DNA of 64,000 bases. It comes from Prosapia bicincta (taxonomy: Eukaryota; Arthropoda; Insecta; Hemiptera; Cercopidae). Location: positions 28,801,447 to 28,865,446 of the forward strand of contig JBAIZL010000007.1 in the NCBI GenBank assembly GCA_036971475.1. Reading direction: 5' to 3'. Positions 13,375 through 22,829 of the stretch are shown piece by piece. A program made the position numbers and the translations under genes. The stretch's first letter is position 1. Each line of letters begins with the position of its first letter. The notes below the pieces were generated by a model that did not search any database, was not told where the DNA came from, and worked only from the letters and a program-made list of their open reading frames with translations.

Positions 13375-14532
13375 TGCACTAATTTCTTCCTCTTTTTGCC
13401 ATTGTTTCTTACAGTGCATTTCATCACATCAGTACTATTGCACTAATTTCTCCCTCTTTTTGCCATTGTTTCTTACAGTGCATTTCATCACATCAGTACT
13501 ATTGCAATAATTTCTCCCTCTTTCTCCCATTGTTTCTTACAGTGCATTTCATCACATCAGTACTACTGCACTAATTTCTTCCTCTTTTTCCCATTGTTTC
13601 TTACAGTGCATTTCATCACATCAGTACTACTGCACTAATTTCTTCCTCTTTTTGCCATTGTTTCTTACAGTGCATTTCATCACATCAGTACTATTGCACT
13701 AATTTCTCTCTGTTCTTCCCATTGTTTCTTACAGTGCATTTCATCACATCAGTACTACTGCACTAATTTCTTCCTCTTTTTGCCATTGTTTCTTACAGTG
13801 CATTTCATCACATCAGTACTACTGCACTAATTTCTTCCTCTTCTTCCCATTGTTTCTTACAGTGCATTTCATCACATCAGTACTACTGCACTGATTTCTT
13901 CCTCTTTTTGCCATTGTTTCTTACAGTGCATTTCATCACATCAGTACTATTGCACTAATTTCTCCCTCTTTTTGCCATTGTTTCTTACAGTGCATTTCAT
14001 CACATCAGTACTATTGCAATAATTTCTCCCTCTTTCTCCCATTGTTTCTTACAGTGCATTTCATCACATCAGTACTACCGAACTAATTTCTCCCTCTTTT
14101 TCCCATTGTTTCTTACAGTGCATTTCATCACATCAGTACTATTGCACTAATTTCTCCCTCTTTTTCCCATTGTTTCTTACAGTGCATTTCATTACATCAT
14201 TACTACTGCACTAATTTCTCTCTGTTCTTCCCATACTTTCTTACAGTGCATTTCATCACATTAGTATTATTGCACTTATTTCCTCTATCTTCTCCCCATA
14301 GTTTCATACACTGCATTTCATCACATTTGTATTATTGCACTAATTTCTTCCTTTTCTCCCCAAAGTTTCTTACACTGCCTTTCATGACATTAGTTTATTG
14401 CACTAATTTCTCTCTTTTCTTCTAATAGTGTCTTCCTGTGCATTTCATCACAAAATAGTATTATTGCACTAATTTCTCAATGATCTTTCTTCTCTTCGGC
14501 CCTACAAAATAATATATACTCCGGTGATATGA

Positions 14533-15130
14533 TGTTATAGGTTCCATATATGATTGTTATTTCAGTCGTCGTGTCAGGCGTTACAGGCGAGTCTATAGGA
14601 ACGGTTACACCCTTGGATCTCATAAAGATCACTTCCAACCCTCAGAATTCTGAAGGCTACAGTTTTTCTCCTTAGCTCCACTGGATGGGCATCAATCGAG
14701 TAATCGTAATACTATTCACAGGCTCCGACAGCTGTGCATCGCCGACACTCCCTGACCAAGGGCCGAAGCGGCTGGCAGACTAGCAACCTCACTTAAGTCA
14801 TCCTCCCGGACTAGAGTTTGTCAAGCTCTGGACCTTTGAGCACTCCCAACGCGCAAGAGTTCTGACCAGCCGAAAATCCCTAAGAGAAGATATAAGAATT
14901 CATATGTAGAGAGATTGTGTTGTAAATGTAGTGTGTGTATAGAGTGTAATAGAACGTGCAATGTAAAGTGTGTGTTGTCAGTAGTGTTAACGTTAGACTG
15001 GAGTACCGCGAGGGACTGAGGTCCACCTCAGCGGATAATTCTTTTTCGTGTATACAGCTCTGAGATTGTAGTAGGTCGAAGTTCATCCTAATATAAACGT
15101 AAAAACGTCTTAGCTATAAGGAAAATAACA
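14533..15130 (+). mobile_element. Candidate solo LTR, about 598 bp
   Basis: This block is richer in GC and more complex than its surroundings. It starts TGTTATAGG and ends GGAAAATAACA, giving the short terminal inverted repeat TGTTAT...ATAACA of TG...CA type, typical of LTRs. A TATA-like GATATAAGAA lies near 14,888. Flanks are ATGA on the left and GTGA on the right, an imperfect possible target duplication. No gag-pol coding is adjacent, so if correct it is a solo LTR sitting in the intron or 5' flank of glass. The strand is assigned only from the TATA-like motif. It could equally be an unrelated unique segment. Confidence 0.4.
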
Positions 15131-15508
15131 GTGATAAATTTTGTATTCATTACTCTCATCATATTTACTGCCTACAGACGTTTATAGACTTACTTGTGCC
15201 AATCACACTGTAACCTTCCGATATTGTCAACTGTTAGAAAAATCTACATAATGGCTCTATTTACGATAGCTAACAGAAAAAAAGAGTTTCTGTCAGACAT
15301 CTTTTTATGGCCGCCAATAGAAAACAACCGTTTCCTACCTGACCTAGTTATTTGTGAGTAATAGGATATCTCCTTCTCGCTTCAACCCTCTACTGCCTCC
15401 CTTTCTGCCTTGCTATTAGGTGATTACTCTCTAATACAAAGATGTTATCTATTTACTTATAGGGTTGAATTTTGAAATACAAAAACTTTTATGATGTAAA
15501 AGATTTCA
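15131..15508 (+). other. Intron or 5' flanking sequence upstream of the glass exon; no gene seen
   Basis: AT-rich unique sequence between the candidate LTR and the glass exon. It holds no long open frame. The glass frame is closed just upstream by a TAA at 15,510-15,512, which fits an intron-exon boundary. Confidence 0.6.
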
Positions 15509-15521
15509 TTAACTTTTGCAG
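15509..15521 (+). promoter_or_regulatory. 3' splice site (acceptor) of the glass terminal coding exon
   Basis: TTAACTTTTGCAG, with the AG at 15,520-15,521, immediately precedes the coding ATGCAATGG. A branch-like CATTAAC lies just upstream. The glass reading frame is closed by a stop at 15,510, so the exon should begin at 15,522. The ATG at 15,522 could alternatively be an initiator, but a strong acceptor right at that point favours an internal exon start. Confidence 0.75.
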
Positions 15522-16277
15522 ATGCAATGGTCAGCCACAGCGCCTACGAACCCTTCGCCAGTGTACCAAAGTCAAGGCTTGCTCAGTCCTCAAGTTACGT
15601 ACCCAGGAGGTGCTACCTATTCCTTCACAGCCGACTTCCGGCCACCACCTCCTCCAGCGGAGCAGTCCTTCCTCTGTTCTACAAACTCCTCGTCGTTTAA
15701 ACCGATAATGAACAAGACTGTGACGTTCCCGGCTGCCAATAGTGCGTGTGCGTTGAAACACAACAAACGGAGCAGCGCGAACGCCTCGAAACTCCACACT
15801 AGTCTGGTGCCCCTTACTGAAGGCGATTCCTCCAGGCCCAACCTCTGCAGGATTTGTGGTAAAACGTACGCAAGGCCCAGTACTTTGAAAACACATTTAC
15901 GAACTCACTCCGGAGAAAAGCCGTATCGGTGTGACGATTGCAATAAGTCGTTTAGTCAAGCTGCTAACCTAACCGCCCACGTCCGGACGCACTCCGGAGA
16001 GAAGCCTTTCCGATGTCCGATATGCGCAAGAAGGTTCTCACAATCGTCTTCAGTGACGACACACATGAGGACCCACTCTGGGGAGCGTCCGTATAGATGT
16101 AGACTGTGCAAGAAAGCTTTCTCCGATTCGTCGACGTTAACAAAACATTTGAGAATACATTCGGGTGAAAAGCCGTACCAGTGCAAGTTGTGTTTGCTAA
16201 GGTTCTCGCAATCGGGCAATTTGAACAGGCACATGAGAGTCCACGGTAGTTCTAACGGCGGCTTGTTACCCGCCTGA
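15522..16277 (+). CDS. gl: Protein glass, terminal exon with five C2H2 zinc fingers
   Basis: Glass is a nuclear DNA-binding transcription factor needed for photoreceptor and eye development in insects. The exon encodes 251 residues. The first 108 are low-complexity (PPPPP at 41-45; Ser, Thr and Asn rich), followed by five C2H2 fingers with zinc ligands C109/C112/H125/H129, C137/C140/H153/H157, C165/C168/H181/H185, C193/C196/H209/H213 and C221/C224/H237/H241, joined by SGEKP or SGERP linkers. Finger phrases such as [39 protein letters not shown] and [17 protein letters not shown] match what I recall of Drosophila Glass almost word for word, so the assignment is firm. After the last finger only ten residues remain before TGA at 16,275. 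Upstream exons are not within 15 kb to the left, so either the intron is very long and contains the 64-bp satellite, or the exon is isolated. No frameshift is present in the exon. Confidence 0.93.
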   Translation: MQWSATAPTNPSPVYQSQGLLSPQVTYPGGATYSFTADFRPPPPPAEQSFLCSTNSSSFKPIMNKTVTFPAANSACALKHNKRSSANASKLHTSLVPLTEGDSSRPNLCRICGKTYARPSTLKTHLRTHSGEKPYRCDDCNKSFSQAANLTAHVRTHSGEKPFRCPICARRFSQSSSVTTHMRTHSGERPYRCRLCKKAFSDSSTLTKHLRIHSGEKPYQCKLCLLRFSQSGNLNRHMRVHGSSNGGLLPA

Positions 16278-16831
16278 CAATACAACCAGTCATGGCCTAT
16301 CTTCTGCCACCGTAACGTAAGCTTCAGCTATTAGCTAATAGGATACCAGTGCAAGTTGTGTTTGCTAAGGTTCTCGCAATCGGGCAATTTGAACAGGCAC
16401 ATGAGAGTCCACGGTAGTACTAACGGCGGCTTGTTACCCGCCTGACAATACAACCAGTCATGGCCTATCTTCTGCCACCGTAACGTAAGCTTCAGCTATT
16501 AGCTAGAATACCAGTGCAAGTTGTGTTTGCTACGATCCTCGCTGTCGGGCAGTTTGTACAGACACATGAGAGTCCACGGTAGTTCTAACGGCGGCTTGTT
16601 ACCCGCCTGACAATACAACCAGTCATGGCCTATCTTCTGCCACCGTAACGTAAGCTTCAGCTATTAGCTAATAGGATACCAGTGCAAGTTGTGTTTGCTA
16701 AGGTTCTCGCAATCGGGCAATTTGAACAGGCACATGAGAGTCCACGGTAGTTCTAACGGCGGCTTGTTACCCGTCTGACAATACAACCAGTCATGGCCTA
16801 TCTTCTGCCACCGTAACATAAGCTTCAACTC
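16176..16831 (+). repeat. Four-copy tandem duplication (165-168 bp) of the last glass finger plus stop and 3' UTR
   Basis: Copy 1 (16,176-16,343) is the genuine end of the gene: finger 5, the C-terminal tail, TGA and about 66 bases of 3' UTR. Copies begin again at TACCAGTGCAAG at 16,344, 16,509 and 16,677. Copies 2 and 4 keep nearly all finger-5 codons and a stop. Copy 3 is more diverged (ACGATCCTCGCTGTCGGGC in place of the wild-type codons, and GTACAGACAC). Because copy 1 keeps its TGA, copies 2-4 would normally be transcribed as 3' UTR. The minus-strand open frames here are shadows. Confidence 0.93.
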
Positions 16832-17579
16832 CATACCTGTGCAATACACAGCACGAAAACAAGGTCCTGTTAGAGCCAATCTGATTGTATTCTTTCAATT
16901 CTTAGTGTTGTTATACTAATATAATTTGTAATATAATATTAATTTATAATATTGTATATATTATCTAGGATTTTTTTAAAGTATTTAAAATGATACATTT
17001 ATGGATCAACGGCCTTTCTAGTCACCAGAATAACCAAACAACATATAGGTTAGAGTCATATGATGATAGCACGTAATGAAATTCACAAATTTATTATTTT
17101 TATGGTGAAATCATATTTTGGAAATAAAACTGTTATTTAATAGGGGCAAACGTTTTAATACGTTACACAATTTTATTTAGGAGTCATTCGGGAGAAATTG
17201 GAGAAGTTCCGAAAGTGTTTATATATTTTAGTTTAACCACTAACTTTGATATTGAAACATTTGATAAAAGTTAAATTATTCCTAAACCTATGTATAATGT
17301 AGATTACATCCATTGAATTGAAAATGCATGCAGAGATTTACTCTTTTCTTCTCTGACTCTGCTTTCTGATGAAGTATTAACTCCAACTAGTACTTAATCA
17401 TTTTTTTAAAAAAGAAAATATATGAGACACATCTAATGTAGAACAGATACAATTGATTTTCAATACTCCTATCATGACATTGGCATGCAAAAAATAAATA
17501 ATACGTATAATTATAGGCATGATACAAAAAAGCTGTATCTTTAGTCTACCAGTCAGGTGCTTCAGATAAACTACTCTAT
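16832..17579 (+). other. Glass 3' UTR or flank, AT-rich; no gene seen
   Basis: Unique AT-rich sequence with dense TAATAT near 16,915-16,970 and no coding signal. It presumably holds the distal 3' UTR and transcript end. Confidence 0.5.
17123..17128 (+). terminator. Candidate polyadenylation signal AATAAA downstream of glass
   Basis: AATAAA lies in GGAAATAAAACTG, about 850 bases after the glass stop and after the duplicated 3' UTR copies. It is the first clear canonical hexamer I noticed on this strand in the 3' flank. Its use is inferred from position alone. Confidence 0.4.
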
Positions 17580-18540
17580 CACATCAGCTGCTTCAATATG
17601 ATGTTGTCCATCACTTACACTCTTCACATCAGCTGCTTCAATATGATGTTGTCTATCACTTACATTTTTCAAATCAGATGCTTCAATATGATGTTGTCTA
17701 TCACTTACACTCTTCACATCAGCTGCTTCAATATGATGTTGTCTATCACTTACACTCTTCACATCAGCTGCTTCAATATGATGTTGACTCTTCACATCAG
17801 CTGCTTCAATATGATGTTGTCTATCACTTACACTCTTCACATCAACTGCTTCAATATGATGTTGACTATGACTTACACTCTTCACATCAGCTGCTTCAAT
17901 ATGATGGTGTCTATCACTTACACTCTTAACATCAGCTGCTTCAATATGATGTTGTCTATCACTTACACTCTTCACATCAGCTGCTTCAATATGATGGTGT
18001 CTATCACTTACACTCTTCACATCAGCTGCTTCAATATGATGGTGTCTATCACTTACACCCTTCACATCAGCTGATTCAATATGATGTTGTCTATCACTTA
18101 GACCCTTCACATCAGCCGCTCTATTATGTGATGTTAACTCTATCACTCAGACCCTTCACATCAGCTGCTTCAAAATGATGTTGACTCTATCACTTAGACT
18201 ATTCACATCAGCTGCTTCCATATGATGTTGAATCGATCACCTCGACCCTTCACATCAGCTGCTTCAATATGATGTTGACTATCACTTAGACCCTTCACAT
18301 CAGCTGCTTCAATATGATGTTGACTCTATTACTCAGACCCTTCACATCAGCTTCTCCAATATGATCTTGGCTATATCACTTAGACCTTCACATCAGCTCC
18401 TTCAAATCATATATTGACTATCACTTAGACCCTTCACATCAGCCGCTCTATTATGTGATGTTGACTCTATCACTCAGACCCTTCACATCAGCTGCTTCAA
18501 AATGATGTTGACTCTATCACTTACACCCTTCACATAGGAT
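17580..18540. repeat. 45-bp tandem array, about 20 monomers, each with a CAGCTG palindrome
   Basis: The unit is CATCAGCTGCTTCAATATG, then ATGTTGTCTATCACTTACAC, then TCTTCA, 45 bases in all; one monomer around 17,785 is shortened. Because 45 is divisible by three, both strands stay open: the minus strand reads a 15-residue repeat SVSDRQHHIEAADVK across 17,571-18,146 and the plus strand MMLSITYTLHISCFN. I do not call either a gene. From about 18,100 monomers lengthen to 45-47 bases and change TCTATCACTTACAC to GACTCTATCACTCAGACCC, grading into the next array. Confidence 0.93.
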
Positions 18541-21500
18541 GCATCAATATGATATTGACTCTACTAATCGAATTCTTGACATAATCCACTTCAATATGAT
18601 ATTGACTCTAAATCCTGTTCAATATAATGTTGACTATATCAATCATTCCTTCACATCAGTTGCTTCAATATGATGTTGATTCTACTACTTTCACTCTTTA
18701 CATAATCCACTTCAATATAATGTTGACTCTATCAAACATTCCTTCACATCAGCTGCTTTATTATGATGTTGACTCTACTACTGACTTTCTTGACATAATC
18801 CACTTCAATATAGTGTTGACTCTATCAATCATTCCTTCACATCAGTTGCTTCAATATGATGTTGACTCTACTACTTTCATTCTTTACATAATCCACTTCA
18901 ATATGATATTGACTCTACTACTAACAATCTTGACATAATCCACTTCAATATGATATTGACTCACCTACTCACATTCTTGACATAATCCTGTTCAATATAA
19001 TGTTGACTATATCAATCATTCCTTCACATCAGTTGCTTCAATATGATATTGACTCTACTACTGACATTCTTGACATAATCCACTTCAATATAATGTTGAT
19101 TCTATCAATCATTCCTTCACATCAGTTGCTTCAATATGATGTTGACTCTACTACTTTCACTCTTTACATAATCCACTTCAATATGATATTGACTCTACTA
19201 CTGACATTATTGACATAATCCACTTCAATATAATGTTGACTCTATCAATCATTCCTTCACATCATTTCCTTCAATATGATATTGACTCTACTACTGACAC
19301 TCTTGACATAATCCACTTCAATATAATGTTGACTCTACTACTGACTTTCTTGACATAATCCACTTCAATATAATGTTGACTCTATCAATCATTCCATCAC
19401 ATCAGTTGCTTCAATATGATGTTGACTCTACTAATTTTCAGTCTTTACATATTCCACTTCAATATGATGTTGACTCTACTACTGAAATTCTTGACATAAT
19501 CCACTTCAACATAATGTTACTCTATCAAACATTCCTTCACATCAGTTGCTTCAATATGATGTTGACTCTACTACATTAACTCTTTACATAATCCACTTCA
19601 ATATGATATTGACTCTACTACTAACATCCTTGACATAATCCACTTCAACATAATGTTGATTCTATCAATCATTCCTTCACATCAGTTGCTTTAATATGAT
19701 GTTGACTCTACTACTTTCACTCTTTACATAATCCACTTCAATATGATATTGACTCTACTACTGACATTTTTGACATAATCCACTTCAATATAATGTTGAC
19801 TCTATCAATCATTCCTTCACATCAGTTGCTTCAATATGATGTTGACTCTACTACTTTCACTCTTTACATAATCCACTTCAATATGATGTTGACTTTAGTA
19901 CTGTCATTCTTGACACAATCCACTTCAATATGATATTTTGCTCTACTACTCACATTCTTGACATATTCCACTTCAATATAATGTTGACCCTATCAATCAT
20001 TTCTTCACATCAGATCCTTCAATATGATGTTGACTCTACTACTGACATTCTTGACAAAATCCACTTCAATATAATGTTGACTCTATCAATCATTCCATCA
20101 CATCAGTTGCTTCAATATGATGTTGACTCTACTAATTTTCAGTCTTTACATATTCCACTTCAATATGATGTTGACTCTACTACTGACATTCTTGACATAG
20201 TCCACTTCAACATAATGTTACTCTATCAAACATTCCTTCACATCAGTTGCTTCAATATGATGTTGACTCTACTACAATCACTCTTTACATAATCCACTTC
20301 AATATGATATTGACTCTACTACTAACATTCTTGACATAATCCACTTCAACATAATGTTGATTCTATCAATCATTCCTTCACATCAGTTGCTTCAATATGA
20401 TGTTGACTCTACTACTTTCACTCTTTACATAATCCACTTCAATATGATATTGACTATACTACTAACATTCTTGACATAATTCACTTCAATATGATATTGA
20501 CTCTACTACTTACATTCTTGACATAATCCTGTTCAATATAATGTTGACTATATCAATCATTCCTTCACATCAGTTGCTTCAATATGGTGTTGACTCTACT
20601 AATGTCACTCTTGACATAATCCACTTCAATATGATGTTGACTCTACTACTGACATTCTTGACATAATCCACTTCAATATAATGTTGACTCTATCAAACAT
20701 TCCTTCACATCAGTTGCTTTATTATGATGTTGACTCTACTACTGACTTTCTTGACATAATCCACTTCAACATAATGTTGATTCTATCAATCATTCCTTCA
20801 CATCAGTTGCTTCAATATGATGTTGACTCTACTACATTCACTCTTTACATAATCCACTTCAATATGATATTGACTCTACTACTAACATTCTTGACATAAT
20901 CCACTTCAACATAATGTTGATTCTATCAATCATTCCTTCACATCAGTTGCTTCAATATGATGTTGACTCTACTACTTTCATTCTTTACATAATCCACTTC
21001 AATATGATATTGACTCTACTAATAACAATCTTGACATAATCCACTTCAATATGATATTGACTCACCTACTCACATTCTTGACATAATCCACTTCAATATA
21101 ATGTTGACTCTATCAATCATTCCTTCACATCAGTTGCTTCAATATGATGTTGACTCTACTACTTTCACTCTTTACATAATCCACTTCAATATGATGTTGA
21201 CTTTAGTACTGTCATTCTTGACATAATCCACTTCAATATGATATTTTGCTCTACTACTCACATTCTTGACATATTCCACTTCAATATAATGTTGACCCTA
21301 TCAATCATTTCTTCACATCAGTTCCTTCAATATGATGTTGACTCTACTACTGACATTCTTGACAAAATCCACTTCAATATAATGTTGACTCTATCAATCA
21401 TTCCATCACATCAGTTGCTTCAATATGATGTTGACTCTACTAATTTTCAGTCTTTACATAATCCACTTCAATATGATATTGACTCTACTGCTAACATTCT

Positions 21501-22829
21501 TGACATAATCCACTTCCATATAATGTTGACTCTATCAATCATTCCTTCACATCAGTTGCTTCAATATGGTGTTGACTCTACTAATGTCACTCTTGACATA
21601 ATCCACTTCAATCTGATATTGACTCTACTACTAACATTCTTGACATAATTCACTTCGTTATGATATTGACTCTACTACTTACATTCTTCACATAATACTG
21701 TTCAATATAATGTTGAATATATCAATCATTCCTTCACATCAGTTGCTTCAATATGATGTTAATTCTACTACTGTCACTCTTGACATAAACCACTTCAATA
21801 TGATGTTGACTTTAGTACTGTCATTCTTGACATAATCCACTTCAATATGATATTTTCTCTACTACTCACATTCTTGACATATTCCACTTCAATATAATGT
21901 TGACTCTATCAATCATTCCTTCATATCAGTTGCTTCAAAATGATGTTGACTCTACTACTGACATTCTTGACATAATCCACTTCAATATAATGTTGACTCT
22001 ATCAATCATTCCTTCACATCAGTTGCTTCAATATGATGTTGACTCTACTACTTTCACTCTTTACATAATCCACTTCAATATAATGTTGACTCTACTACTG
22101 ACATTCTTGACATAATAAACTTTAATATAATGTTACTCTATCAAACATATCCTTCAGATCAGTTGCTTCAATATGAGGTTCACTCTACTACTTTCACTCT
22201 TTACATAATCCACTTCAATATGATATTGACTCTACTACTAACATTCTTGTCATAACCCACTTCAATATGATATTAACTCTACTACTCACATTCTTGAATT
22301 TATCGACTTCAATATAATGTTGACTCTATCAAACATTCCTTCACATCATTTGCTTCAATATGATGTCGATGCTACTACTTTCAATCTTAACATAATCCAC
22401 TTCAATATGGTGTTGACTCTACTACCGACATTCTTGGCATAATCCACTTCAACATAATGTTACTCTATCAAACATTCCTTCACATCAGTTGCTTCAATAT
22501 GATGTTGACTCTACTACTTTCACTCTTTACATAATCCACTTCAATATGATATTGACTCTACTACTAACATTCTTGACATAATTCACTTCAATATGATATT
22601 GACTCTACTACTTACATTCTTGACATAATCCTGTTCAATATAATGTTGACTATATCAATCATTCCTTCACATCAGTTGCTTCAATATGGTGTTGACTCTA
22701 CTAATGTCACTCTTGACATAATCCACTTCAATATGATGTTGACTCTACTACTGACATTCTTGACATAATCCACTTCAATATAATGTTGACTCTACTACTG
22801 ACATTCTTGACCTAATCCACTTCAATATA

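Larger units (their letters stand above)
1..14480 (+). repeat. 64-bp tandem satellite array, about 226 monomers, continuing past the left edge
   Basis: The landmark TTACAGTGCATTTC recurs every 64 bases (the G after TTACA falls at 51, 115, 179 and 243). A monomer runs: GTGCATTTCATCACATCAG, then a TACTAYTGCACTAAT block, then a pyrimidine tract such as CTCTTTTTCCCATTGTTTC, then TTACAG. Subtypes differ mostly in the pyrimidine tract (CTCCCTCTTTTTCCC against CTCTGTTCTTCCC) and in TTGTTTC against ACTTTC. Divergent monomers with CTTGGTCCCATAG and TTTAATCACATAAGC recur as marker cassettes at about 14 places. At the right edge (14,230-14,480) monomers become progressively degenerate, as expected at the margin of a homogenised array. 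The open frames across it (about 66-78 codons, one of 218) come from the low-stop pyrimidine-rich unit and are not genes. The array presumably lies in a glass intron or just upstream of the gene; the distal boundary is outside the window. Confidence 0.97.

Noticed and set aside
1..14480. CRISPR-like array
   Set aside because: Units are contiguous satellite monomers with no constant-length unique spacers, and the genome is eukaryotic.
1..14480. Recursive splice sites (ratchet points) in the 64-bp monomers
   Set aside because: The acceptor-like TTACAG is followed by TGCATT, not by a GTRAGT donor, so the juxtaposed acceptor-donor signature is missing.
15531..16285. Minus-strand and alternative plus-strand open frames over the glass exon
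   Set aside because: Shadows of the zinc-finger coding frame, which has an unmistakable family match.
17571..18146. 191-codon minus-strand open frame of 15-residue repeats (SVSDRQHHIEAADVK)
   Set aside because: The 45-bp unit is divisible by three, so one open unit keeps a frame open throughout; the plus strand is equally open. No start context, splice signal or non-repeat coding flank supports a gene.
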